Shown here: positions 44,530-55,230 of the stretch, in pieces
Layout: every line of letters begins with the position of its first letter
Numbering within the stretch: position 1 is the first letter of the stretch
Assembly: GCA_012845835.1 (NCBI GenBank)
Contig: JABAKD010000019.1
Location: 14,743,420-14,807,419 of the forward strand
Length of the DNA: 64,000 bases
Origin: Undaria pinnatifida
Lineage: Eukaryota > Sar > Phaeophyceae > Laminariales > Alariaceae
Direction: 5' to 3'
Translations under genes and position numbers: made by a program
Notes under the pieces: model-generated
What the model was told of the DNA's origin: nothing
Database searches by the model: none
The model's input: only the letters and a program-made list of their open reading frames with translations

Positions 44530-45345
44530 GACCCCGCCGCGGCACCGCCTCACGGCGCTCCCGCCGGCGACCGCTTTGTCCAAGACCAAGAACCCGCCGC
44601 GGCACAGCTCCACGGCGTTCCCATCGGCCACCGCCTTGTCCAAGACCAAGACCCCGCCGCGGCATCGCCTCACGGCGCCCCCGACGGCCAACGCTTTGCC
44701 CAAGACCAAGACCCCGCCGCGGCACCGCCTCACGGCGCCCCCGCCGGCCACCGCTTTGTCCACGAACAAGACCTCGCCGCGGCACCGCTTCACGGCGCTC
44801 CCGCCGGCGACCGCTTCGTCCAAGACCAAGAACCCGCCGCGGCATAGCTCCACGGCGTTCCCATCGGCCACCGCCTGGTCCAAGACCAAGACCCCGCCGC
44901 GGCACCGCCTCACGGCGCTCCCGTCGGCCACCGCCTGGTCCAAGACCAAGACCCCGCCGCGGCACCGCCTCACGGTGCCCCCGCCGGCCACCGCTTTGTC
45001 CAAGAACAAGACCCTCACGGCGCCTCCGTCGGCCAACGCTTTGCCCAAGACCAAGACCCCGCCGCGGCATCGCCTCACGGCGTCCCCGCCGGCCACCCCT
45101 TTGTCCAAGAACAAGACCCCGCCGCGGCACCGCCTCACGGCGCTCCCGTCGGCCACCGCTTTGCCCAAGACCAAGACCCCGCCGTCGCATCGCCTCACGG
45201 CGCCCCCGCTGGCCACCGCTTCGTCCAAGAACAAGACCCCGCCGCGACATCGCTTCACGGCGCTCCCGTCGGCCACCGCTTCGTCCAAGACCAAGACCCC
45301 GCCGCGGCATCGCTACACCGCGTTGCCGGTGGCACACGCTTTGTC
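44530..45345 (+). repeat. 60-bp tandem array inside the element
   Basis: About 14 units of exactly 60 bp (CAAGACCAAGACCCCGCCGC, then a GGCACCGCCTCACGGCGCTC block, then CCGGCCACCGCTTTGTC). One unit is shorter. The period is a multiple of three, so several frames on both strands stay open for 285-350 codons. The plus frame gives 20-residue units KTKTPPRHRLTALPSATALS. It lies between protease-like and integrase parts, where other Ty3 elements carry RT/RNase H. Confidence 0.9.
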
Positions 45346-45969
45346 CAAGACCTCGCCGTCAACTCGCCTTGCAGCGTTTCTGTCGGCCACACCTCTACGT
45401 TCGACCATATCGCCGAATCGCCTCCCAGCTCCGAGAAAGCCGCCGTGGTCACTGACGCTCCTCCCGGTTTGGCTTGCAGGCCATCCGTCATCTCCCCATC
45501 GTCCACGTCGGGCATCTTGATTTCGGCCTCTCCTCGTGCCTCGTCAGGCCTGATATCTTCTCGAGCCCGGAACCGCTCCGCCGCTACAGCTGGAACTCCC
45601 CGTACTCCTGCGGGCTACGGATTTGGCCGTCGGCTCCCGGCTACCGGCTGCAAGACCTCCATATCCGTTCTTGCGTCGAGCACTACACTTACACTGACTG
45701 GGCGCGCGAGCAACGCCCCTCCGCTCCGTCACCCTCCGGTTCCTCTCCCTGGATTCACCTTCGCCGCCACCGGATGGCCTCTTGGACTACAACCCCTCGA
45801 CCCGTCTCCCACCTCTTGCGGGGGCCCTAACCCTCGCCTCAAAAAACCAGCTACACGCCACCGACGACAACACCGTCCTCCTCGTACACCGACCACACAC
45901 GGACCCAAGGTGCCAGGCCCGCGATCCACCACCCCCGCCCCTTGACCCACCCCCCGCGTCTACGTTCCA

Positions 45970-46870
45970 ATGTTAATGCGCCCATGGGTCCTACACACAT
46001 GTCACTCCACCACCCCTTGCCACTTGGGTGTTTCTCGGATACTTAGAATGCTCAGACGGTTTTATTGGTGGATCGGCATGGACATTTCCACCCGTTGGTG
46101 GCTCCGCCACTGCCTCAATTGCCAGGCGCGCAAGACTTCGGGCCACACAACCCTTTCCTTGCCGTTACCCAACGGCGCCGGCATCCTCGTCAGCGTGGAC
46201 TACTTCGGCCCCCTACCCTTAACGCCTCGAGGCAACGCCTACATTCTCCTTTTTACGCGCCGCTTCAGCCGCCGCGCCCACATGTACGCCACTACAAAGA
46301 CTCATTTCGCCGCCTCCAACACGGACGACATCCTTGTCGACCGATATATCCCTCTCTTTGGAGGTGTTCTCGCGGTCATGTATGAGACCCATTGGTCCGG
46401 ACTGCTCAGCCCTTCATGGGGACATGAATAAGACCTACAACACCACCGGATTCACATCCTCCGCTATTGGTCTGGCACCCCTTCACAACATCGCCAGTCC
46501 AACCGCTTATACCGACAGGTGTGCATCGGGACTGCTCACCGCGAACTAGCACGGACCCGAGGCGAAATATGTCTCGCTCCCAGGTAAAGCTTCGTCCCAC
46601 GCACCCTCTGGCTTCAACGCTTCAGCTCCACGACCCTCCCCGCGGGGGCGCACCTCTGGTACAAAGCCCGCGACGGTCGCTGGTGGTTGGGCAAAGTAGC
46701 CCATCGCACCTCGACCGACAATTCTTTCGCCAACTCCTTTATCGTCCGCTTCCTCGATGACCCGGGACCGATCGAGGTCGACCTCCTGCCATCATCTTAC
46801 ACCACTTCACGGAGCGCCGTCCACGGGTCCTGGTGCCTTCAGCGTCATCAGGCCAGGACACCGGCTCGCG
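45970..46870 (+). pseudogene. Ty3/gypsy integrase region of the fossil
   Basis: The zinc-binding H2C2 domain is readable (histidines in CHSTTPCHLG, then RRFYWWIGMD, then CLNCQARK). The start of the catalytic core follows (VSVDYFGPLPLTPRGNAYIL, then LFTRRFSRRAHMY). A later piece (RDGRWWLGKV ... FIVRFLDDPG) resembles the C-terminal SH3-like part. FYW--M and C--CQ--K are typical of Ty3/gypsy integrases. Broken. Confidence 0.75.
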
Positions 46871-46919
46871 GTGTCCTACGCAATGTTGACGGGCCCGCGT
46901 AGCCCCCTTTGTCCCCCCT

Positions 46920-47482
46920 TAGTATGTCGGTACACTAGCGTCAACCATAGCTCAGTGTGTTATGTTTTGTTCTGTGTTTTTGACTTCCTAGTGAGATAGG
47001 ACACCTTCAGGGTGTACGATAACTTCGTTTTTTCAGTTATGGAGCCCTTGGGGCTGCTGTAACTTTCTCGTTTCCATCACCCACGCCCGTTGCGTCCCAA
47101 GCACAGAGATTCAGTCGCTGGCTGGTATCCTGCAGTGTACGTTTTTCTCCTCCCCAGTTCGGGTGCTACCTTTTATGGAGCCCCTTCCTTCGTCCTCTGC
47201 GTTCCCTTGCACTAGTGCTTTCTGCCCACTGCCTTAGTGACAGTGGGCCCACGAATTAACCCCTACCAGATGCACCTTAACCTCAATCATCATTCATCAG
47301 TCATCAATCATCAATCATCAATCACGAGGTGTGGGTTGATCTATAGCCTCATTAGCTGTCCTTGTTTCGAATAGCAGTATCTTCGATCCATTTCCCGATT
47401 TCCTGATGTCTTAGTTAGCCATTGCCATATCGTCGTGTGATCTGCATCTACGACTATTCAGGGTGGGCTAAAGTTATAGTGT
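46920..47482. other. Region between the integrase and the right repeat
   Basis: Unique sequence with a short (ATCAATC)n run at about 47,285-47,325. No coding potential recognised. If the 0.74-kb repeats are LTRs, this is the 3' untranslated internal part. Confidence 0.4.
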
Positions 47483-48220
47483 TCCACTACGAGGTATCCG
47501 ATATCTGCATGAGCTGTAGACTAATCGTCTATCTCTGCTGATAAGGTAAGGTCTGATTTCCGTTACTTCATTTGTTATGCGATTCGGAATCGGAATCGTG
47601 AGATGCGGAATCAGTAGTGTTCAGGAAGGTTGTCGTGCGATCCAGGATTCGGCACGTACGTATATATCGCACAATTCATTCATAATAATGAACCACGGGA
47701 CCTGCGAAAACATAGCAATGGTAACATCCTGCCTTTGACTACGCGCCCTGCGCCGATTGGCTTAGAATAGGTAGCTGCACGTTCGCATAAAGAGTAGGAC
47801 GGTTCTGAAGAGAATACTAGGAGAACTCGATGTGATTGGCTGTGTTGTGAGTTGGTCCTTACTCCCACTTCAAGTATGCCATGAGTCACACACGTGGCCT
47901 TGTAGAAGTGGCCGACGTAGGCAGTTAGCAGCTTGCACTCAGGAGTGACGTTCGGCATGAAGCTTTGGATACCTTGCCAGTATGAGAGTAGGTATTCAGA
48001 GTTTGGCCAGAGTCAAGTCCCCCCCCCCCCCCCCTCCTCTCCTCCCCCGTCTCGACCACTCTTGTATCCTGACCTAAATCAGCAAGCCTTGCTCGATAAC
48101 AATAACAGAATCTACTACCTACCTGGGTTTTATATTGCTGTCTGCTGTAGTCTCGCGATAGACACACCTGTCCCATGTGAGGATCATATCGACAAGGATC
48201 CCGCAAGGCTAACACCTTCC
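47483..48220 (+). repeat. Right 0.74-kb direct repeat (putative LTR)
   Basis: Near-identical partner of 37,925-38,661 in the same orientation. Starts TAGTGTTCCACTACGAGG and ends GGCTAACACCTTC. Its poly-C tract (about 48,018-48,032) is longer than in the left copy. Confidence 0.85.
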
Positions 48221-51200
48221 TACCGACACTTTTTTTGCCTTTCTGTTTATCGCGCATTGGCTTCAGTTTTACCCCTTTCTTGTCAATTGTCACCGAATTT
48301 TGAGATTTTTGCCGGATGGAGTTGTTGATCTTCATCGAATTTTGATTTTTTTTTTGCCAGCTCGAGTTTCGCACTGCGGGTGACGGTCAAAAACGCCATA
48401 TGTGTGTGATGCACACCACGAGTTCCGTGCATGCTTTAATTTACACAGCGGTAGCACGTGTTATCCATTGGAAGTGAGTGGGTACTCCTTTACGAAACAA
48501 AACATCAAAGTTTTCTTTGTAGTACTAACGCACGGTTTTTTACTAACTGTCGTCACTCGTACCTCTAAGCAATTCCATACCCGTGATCACGTCGTCGCAG
48601 GCGTTATCCCTTCTCCGCTCACCTGTTTCATACGTGTCTCCGTTGTTATCCCGCATCTATCTGTGGATCGCCTTCCTCTTACCTCTGCTCGTCCATTTTC
48701 ATCGAGCTTTGTCGTATTTTTGCCAGCTAGCTGGGGTTTCTTGATCGTGCTTTGGGCGACGGAAGGACAAACTTGAACATAAATCAAGCGCCTCTTGATC
48801 CTTTTTACACCACCAGCCGATGTTTGAACTCTTACTCTTGAGCAAGGCAGTACAGCATGGAAAAGGCGAATTTTCATGTTGCTACTGCTACTGGTTCTAG
48901 GTGTGGGGCTCGATGTGGTCGATTTGCTTCCCCCTACCTAGTGCATGTTTGCCGCGGGGGGGGGGAAGTTGTTTTTGTCTAGTACAGATACAGATTCATT
49001 CATACATACTAATTGCACCCCTTAAATATGTTTGATGCACGAAGGTAGGTGACGATACGATAATAAATATATAGTCTAGATAGATACCTGGTAGATATAT
49101 AGTCTAGTCTATAATAGTTGCACGAAGGTGACGGTACGATAATAGATAAATAGATGGATACCTGGTAGATACATATAGGAGCGTGGGATAAGGGGGAGGG
49201 GGGGGGTAAGGGAGAGGGGTTCGATTTTTTTAGGGTAGTCCCTCCCCACATACCACTTGTACAATTAATATGAATTTTATCTGTATCATATTTTATTGTG
49301 TCTGGAATCGAAGGATTGCTATTTTCAATGCTGTACCTGTAGACTATGTGCGGTACACTACCACCACACTGTGGAAAAGACGCCGATTGAAAATTGAAAG
49401 TCGAGTGCAGAGCTCACGGTTAACTCAGACGCTGTATTGATAAAACGCTTAATTATACCTCTCCAACGCAACTCGCAACAAGGGTTTACAGTCAGCGATG
49501 ATCTGAGCAAGTCGTGCTCACAACAAAAGTGGAAGGAAAGAATGTGTGCTCGCAAGGGTGTACCTTTCTCGCGCCCGGCACAATACATACGACTGATTCT
49601 GCGATCTACCCCCCCCCCCCCCCCTCGAAGATCACAGCGATTTTCTTTATCGACTGTTTTCATGGCTGCTCGACACGAGAGGAAGGATGCTATAAAAGAA
49701 TATCCTCGTGCGTATTTTCTTGTTTGCGAAAGACTAGTAGTAGTACTATCGAACGATCACGTCGGGGTGGCAAGGGGCGGCATCGTATTTAAGGAGATAA
49801 GACCGGGAGCTGGTTTCAAAACCGGCGATTTTGTTCAAGAAAAGTTGAGGGGGCTACCTACCGGAGAACGACTCATAATACATGCCTTGCCGTTAGGGCT
49901 TAGCATGCCCACTGCCCGTCGATCATCATCGAACTTTTCGAGCTCGCGTCACGGTCTCGCGCTTTCAGCAACAAGGAAGACTCAAGTGTTGCCAGTCATG
50001 CCCGCGAAATAAGTATGCACACCAGCCGGTGTCGAAAATCAGATATTATCTTCGAGTTTTGCGAACTCACGTCGAGTCCTCGAGCACATATCATCAGCGG
50101 CGGAAAAAATTAAATAATGGCATGTATAGTCTATATAGTCTCACAAGTGTATAATGAAAAGTTAGAAGACCTCTACCGGTTTATTTTGTTCAAAGATTTC
50201 GGGCTTTAGGAAGACAATATATCACCTCTTTCCTCATATATGTACGTACGTGACATATTTCCTTCCTCCTTGCATGCAGTCTGGTGTTCGTATTGTCCTG
50301 TGGTTATGCTCTGGCCTCGTGTTTATTGCTAGATGCGTTTGGCATTGCGTCGACTATAATTATCTGTACTTGCGATGTGTGCAACTATCTTGTCAAGCTG
50401 GTAGGTTGTGACCAAACATCGTGTTGTCTCTTTGGTGGGCACCGGCGCGGATACTGGTTGTGTTGGAAGTCAGATGGGTGAAAATGCGAGTTTAGTGTGC
50501 ACAGCACAAACACGTGATTGAAGCAGCCCAACAGGCAAGAGAGAGCCTTCCAACCAACAGCAACAGTTTTCTCGTCGAATTGTTGCGAAGTCGGGCCGCG
50601 ATCTCGTTTATCAACAACAGACTCGGACGAAGAAAACTCAGGGAAAGGTGTCACGTAAATAAAGTGACTGTCACGGGTAATGATTAGATCAGCCGGTAAT
50701 ATCGAAAAATCAATTGCGCAGCAACAAACAGCCCTCGTTACGGTCATTGTCTAGTCTGTCCATTAAGCTTACTTTCTTTCAGTTGCTCGGTCGGGGACCA
50801 TCGATGTTTAAACTCTCTACGAAGTGTGTGCTCTGGTATTATACCTGGGGTTGGTATGCAAATGAAGGCATCTAGTGAATGATTTCAAGGCACCTGGTAC
50901 AATTTCCCTGTGGTTTCTTGTACTTTTTGGGAATGTCTACAAGTATAGAATGCAATAAGGTATACCTCGTATGTTATAATTGATTAGACTAGACTATGTA
51001 GACTATAATAGTCTATATTTATAGGAGTGATATCGATGTTGAAGCTCGTGACCAACATTCAATTCGTCGGATGGCAAACATATATATACCAGTATAATAT
51101 TACATAATAACGATATGTGGACAGTGGAGCACCAGAGAGTGTGTGTTATAGTGTTGGTGGCGATAAGAGATATTATTATAGCTTATCTTATTACTTGCGC

Positions 51201-51280
51201 TGATTCACCGTTGATGAGAATCCGATAAGCGGGTGTAATGGATCTTATCGTGTAGGGGTTTCCATTCTAAAAAATAGTTC
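48221..51280. other. Gene-poor stretch, nothing firm
   Basis: The longest frame is 191 codons on plus (49,437-50,012). It includes a plausible stretch (KEIRPGAGFKTGDFVQEKLR) but no known domain and an upstream poly-C run, so I do not call it. Two related blocks at 49,041-49,125 and 49,129-49,180 share GCACGAAGGT and GATACCTGGTAGATA. TAGTCTATA words cluster at 49,070-49,115, 50,125 and 50,985-51,015. Confidence 0.4.
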
Positions 51281-51283
51281 TAA

Positions 51284-51312
51284 GGACGTCAGCCGTGAGT
51301 TCCACGAATTTA
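51284..51312 (+). repeat. Dispersed repeat family R1, short left-end piece
   Basis: GGACGTCAGCCGTGAGTTCC matches the start of family R1. The rest of the unit is absent. Confidence 0.45.
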
Positions 51313-51654
51313 TCCTCATCATCCGGATTCTGGTATAATATATTAATACATCTAGTTTATAGTATGGTCTATAATATATCTAGTTTATATTATAGGGATC
51401 CGGGGTCAGGATCGCTTGTCGTTTTTTTCCGTGTTTCGGATCTAATGCTGTACCAGTACACAACAACTGTTAAGCTTCTCTCTCGTTCTAGCACCTGAAT
51501 GGTGCTGACCAGCGAGCCGCCCTCAGGCCAAGGGGGGACAATCTCTGGCCAACAGACCCTGCTTGGCCCAGGCGTGCCTAGAGATACCAGGTGCATCGCA
51601 TTAACCTAGACCAGAATAATACCTGGTACAACAGGTGATATGTGTGTAGACTAT

Positions 51655-51838
51655 CTTATAAAAAATGAAAATACACTCCAGCTGTGAGATCGAAGATTTC
51701 GTCGAAACTCATCTTTGCAAGCTGTGTGTGATACTCCGATCGCGCGTATTACGAGTTGTGTGTCCTCATTATTAAGGATATAGGTCGGCGACACCCCTTA
51801 CAACTACAGTGTAGCTATCAGGGTCAACAGGGTGATTT
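51655..51838 (+). repeat. Dispersed repeat family R1, copy 4 (best preserved)
   Basis: About 180 bp from ATACACTCCAGCTGTGAG to GGGTCAACAGGGTGATT, more than 90% identical by eye to the copy at 62,461-62,638. Contains GTGATACTCCGATCGCGCGT. The GCTATCAGGGTCAACAGG end resembles an LTR/primer-binding-site junction, which would fit an LTR origin. Confidence 0.8.
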
Positions 51839-52016
51839 CAGTCAGTCTGTGCGCGGAAACTATAAAACCCGTTTCTGAGGGGGACAAAATCTGACAGCTG
51901 TGGAGGGAAACGTATCCTTCTATCAAGTGAATCCTGTAATCGAATAACCGGTGAGGGGGGGGGGGGGAGTTTTGAAGGACGTGGGGGCCTGGTTTTGATC
52001 AAAAGCGAGCGGGTTT

Positions 52017-52047
<31 letters not shown>

Positions 52048-53110
52048 TAATTTGTGCATGTAAACTATAAATCCTTTCAAGAGGATAAATCTGACGGTTT
52101 TGGAAAAAAAAAAATGCACCAGTTTATCATGGGGGGGGGGTTGGGGCGGGGGGGGGGCGGGGGGGGCAGCTCAATATGTGCGTGGAAACTATACATTCTT
52201 TTGAGGGGATAAATGTGACGGTTTGGGAAATAATGCATCAGTTTATCATGTATATCCTGGGGTAAGTCGTTCAATCAGTGAGTAGAGAGAGGGTGGAGTG
52301 TTCGAGGGGGTGGGGTTGGGATGGGTTGGGGGGGGGGGGGGGGGGGAGGTGGGGGCGGGGGGGTGAGGGGGGGGGGGGGGGGGGGGGGGGGGAAAGAAAG
52401 GGTTTTAGGTGAGGGGTTTGTTATACGTGTGGTGCTGGGTCTAGGCGATGGTGCGGGTGATGGGGAAGAAGGGGGCGTTCGGGGTGTGGGGGGGGGGAAG
52501 CAGCGGCATGGATGGCTCTCGAAAGATAATGAGGTGATATCCTGTGCGTGAAGTGTTTGTTAATCTGGCGGATTTCGATATTAGGTGGGGCGTTTGAGCA
52601 AGGGAGAGCGAGAGGGGGGGGGGGGGGGGGGGGCGGGGGATTTTTTAGGAGGTTTAGGTCACAAATAATATTCAAATACACTTCGGCTGTGAGATCAAAG
52701 ATATGTAAGGGCTTGTTATACGCGTGGTGCTAGGTCTAGGCGATCGTGCGGGTGGTTGGAAAAGAGGGGGCGTTGGAGGGTTTTTTTTTTGGGGGGGGGA
52801 TGGGGGGAAAAATATTTCAAACTACGCTATGGATGGTCAGAAATATAATGACGTGATATCAACTGCGTATAGGTGTTTATTACTCTGGCCGATTTCGATT
52901 GTGAGTGGGGCGTTTGGACAAACTAGGCGGAAGGGGGGGGGATCGGGGGACGGGGGGGGGGGGGGGGGAAGGGTTGGGGGTTTTTATGAACAAGAGGGGT
53001 CAGGGGAGGGGGATGGGAGGGGCGGAGGGCGGGGGGCGGAACATTTCAATATGTGCGCGGAAACTATAAATCCTCAAAGGGGACAAACCTGACGATTGAA
53101 GCAATAAGAT
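51839..53110. repeat. Poly-G-rich tandem region
   Basis: At least eight runs of 9 to about 29 guanines (for example about 52,018-52,047 and 52,328-52,392) are embedded in repeated blocks. One block (GGAAACTATAAATCC, then GACAAATCTGACGG) recurs at 51,857, 52,063, 52,184 and 53,060. Another, about 300 bp with CGTGGTGCTAGGTCTAGGCG, recurs at 52,428 and 52,722. A truncated R1 piece with ACTTCGGCTGTGAGATC lies near 52,680. Glycine- and proline-rich frames here are artefacts. Strong G-quadruplex potential on the plus strand. Confidence 0.85.
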
Positions 53111-53269
53111 ATCCCTTTATATCATCTGCCTTGTAATGTTTACTATTCTAGAAGGTTTGATGTTCGATGCAGCATGCAACCCAGTGTTTAAGTGTAGTAA
53201 ATAACGTGTTAAATCTTCATATTTTGTTGTTGTATGATACATGGATCGAAAGCTAGAACATTTTATAGA

Positions 53270-54345
53270 ATATTTGTAGTTACCATTATTTTCTGACATC
53301 GCTAATTATAAGAAAGAGATACGTATTGTCAAATACAACAGGCGAGGTGATGTGGTCATGCACTGTTTGTCACCACCATCATACAGTTACCATTACTTTC
53401 TGACATCGCTAATTATACGAAAGAGATACGTATTGCCAAATACATCATGCGAGGTGATGTATGTGGCCATGTACTGTCTCCGCCATTGAGCATTAGAGGG
53501 AGAGACGCGAATCGTCAGTTTTTAAGGAACGCTTGGTATGCATGCGCTCAATTACGTTACCTCGTTAGTCACACTTGGTATACACGCGCTCAATTACGTT
53601 AACTCGTTAGTCATACTTCGCTTGGCATAGGTTGGGAGGCGATCATGCAGACGGTATGTACGAAATACCCTACGTAATGTGTTGGTAAGGTTGTTTACCG
53701 CAATTTCAACACATCTGCCTGTGCTTCCTTTTTCAAATTATTATTGTCTCAAATAAATGTACGATTTCACGCCCATGATTTTACCTTGCCGATGTGGGGC
53801 TCTGCGGTCGTCAATTTCAAGTCAGATACATCCTAGAAATATATCAGGCGAGGTGGGTATGTGATGTCATATATATGCGATGTCATCACTATTGACCGCG
53901 AGGGTGACTTTACTTCGTTAGGTATATGGTACTGTGTTTCGTAGAGGTCGTCTTAGGTGGGTATGCGATGAGTCGGCAGTGCGGTTTACCGAAATTTTAT
54001 CAGGTCTGCCTGTGCTTCCTTTTCAACTTATTATTGTCTCAAATGTACGATTTCACCCCCATGATTTTTACCGTGCCGCTGTGGGGCTCTGAGGTCGCCA
54101 ATTCTAAGACAGAGATACAACTTACAAATACAGCAGTTGAGGTGGGCATGCAATGTCATATATATGCGATGTCACTACTATTGAACGCGAGGGTGACTTT
54201 ATTTCGTCAGGAATATATATGCTATTGCGTTTCGTAAAGGTTGTCTCACGTGGACATGCGATGTCACCACTATTGAACGCGAGGGTGACTTTACTTCGTT
54301 AGGCATATGCTACTACTGCGTTTGATATGGTAGAGGTTGTCAGGC
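53270..54345. repeat. Nested tandem duplications
   Basis: Three sets lie end to end. Two units of about 110 bp (TCTGACATCGCTAATTATA, then AAAGAGATACGTATTG) are at 53,275-53,490. Two units of about 43 bp (CGCTCAATTACGTTA, then CTCGTTAGTCA) are at 53,545-53,625. Two and a partial unit of about 290 bp (CTGCCTGTGCTTCC, TGTGGGGCTCTG, GCGAGGGTGACTTTA) are at 53,705-54,345. The 103-codon frame at 53,926 lies within repeats and is rejected as a gene. Confidence 0.85.
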
Positions 54346-55136
54346 AATCATGTAAGCGGATGGAGGCACGATATGTATGATTTTACGTCAGGTCTGTTCT
54401 CCCGACTTGATGCGCAACGGAGAGAATGCGCATACATACAACAGACTGGAGAGGATTTAGAGGCAGGTTTCCTCTGTTTTGGGGGTTTCCCATTTTTTTG
54501 TTTTGCTTTAGACTAGGTTGTTTTCGGGAATGTTGCTAATGTTTCCATGGTTCATCGCCGTTGAAGATGATCATGCTGCCTGTACATTTACCCTTCGGAC
54601 GGCGACGAACACCAAAACGTTAACATAACACACCGCAAGGAGCATCGCTGCGGCAGCTGTAGATACATATCTAATAGCAGCAACCGACCAGATGGCAAGC
54701 GTACGCACCAAAAGAGAAGGCGCGCCCGTACGTATTATATCAAACAAACGATGTTTTGGTAAAAAACCGTCGCATTTTGAAGAAACACACCACCGCTACT
54801 GTCACCACCCCTCACCCCCCTCCACCCCTCCCCGTCGCCCATTCGGTCGGCTCACCGTATTGTCACCACGCAGGCTAAATACAGGCAGAAAAGAGAGATG
54901 GTAGTTGGCGTGCGTGTTCAACGCTACATACAGACGCATGCTACGCTAGAGGTAGCACTTTTTTGGCTTTTTTTTTCTAAATAAATGATGATGGTGCTTC
55001 TTAACCCATGCATCTTTTTGCATGATGACTCTTCTCTTGTGGTGTACCTAGGCCTTGGGATTCTTCATCGATCGGGTACTCGTACTTCTCGCAGTTTTAG
55101 TTTTGTCCAAATAAAGTTTTTGGGAGGGAGAGGTGT
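54346..55136. other. Non-coding stretch, nothing recognised
   Basis: Short frames only, with T-rich and C-rich runs. No repeat or gene recognised. Confidence 0.4.
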
Positions 55137-55230
55137 TAACCCCTTCACAACTGGAACACCTTTTTTTTTTTTTTTGACAATTTTACTTGAATTTAGTATA
55201 GGGAGGGATTTAGGGGCTCTTAAGGGGTTA
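55137..55230. mobile_element. Short MITE-like relative with perfect 10-bp TIRs
   Basis: Starts TTAACCCCTT (55,137-55,146) and ends AAGGGGTTAA (55,221-55,230), a perfect 10-bp terminal inverted repeat. The interior shares ACTGGAA and TTAGTATAGGGAGGGATTT with the fold-back element at 11,655-11,729. No coding capacity. Confidence 0.6.

Larger units (their letters stand above)
37925..48220 (+). mobile_element. Ty3/gypsy-type LTR retrotransposon fossil, possible full extent
   Basis: Two direct repeats of about 0.74 kb (37,925-38,661 and 47,483-48,220) bound a region with retroelement parts in plus orientation. In order these are: Gag-like Pro/Thr-rich region (40.8-42.25 kb), NADAR-like domain (42.7-43.17), retropepsin-like stretch (43.46-43.8), tandem-repeat region (44.5-45.35), integrase zinc-binding and core (45.97-46.43), and an integrase C-terminal piece (46.64-46.87). 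A reverse transcriptase/RNase H block was not recognised. TTTTTGGCGACGTCAGCAG right after the left repeat could be a primer binding site. The repeats are about 97% identical by eye, which would mean moderate to young age. I see no clear target duplication, so the repeats may instead be two copies of another family. The element is broken, with perhaps a dozen or more breaks. Confidence 0.5.

Noticed and set aside
49437-50012. 191-codon plus frame as a gene
   Set aside because: One plausible stretch only, a poly-C-encoded proline run in the middle, and no recognised domain or splice-supported extension.
53926-54237. 103-codon hydrophobic plus frame
   Set aside because: Lies within 290-bp tandem duplications; no domain, and the frame is not kept in the neighbouring unit.
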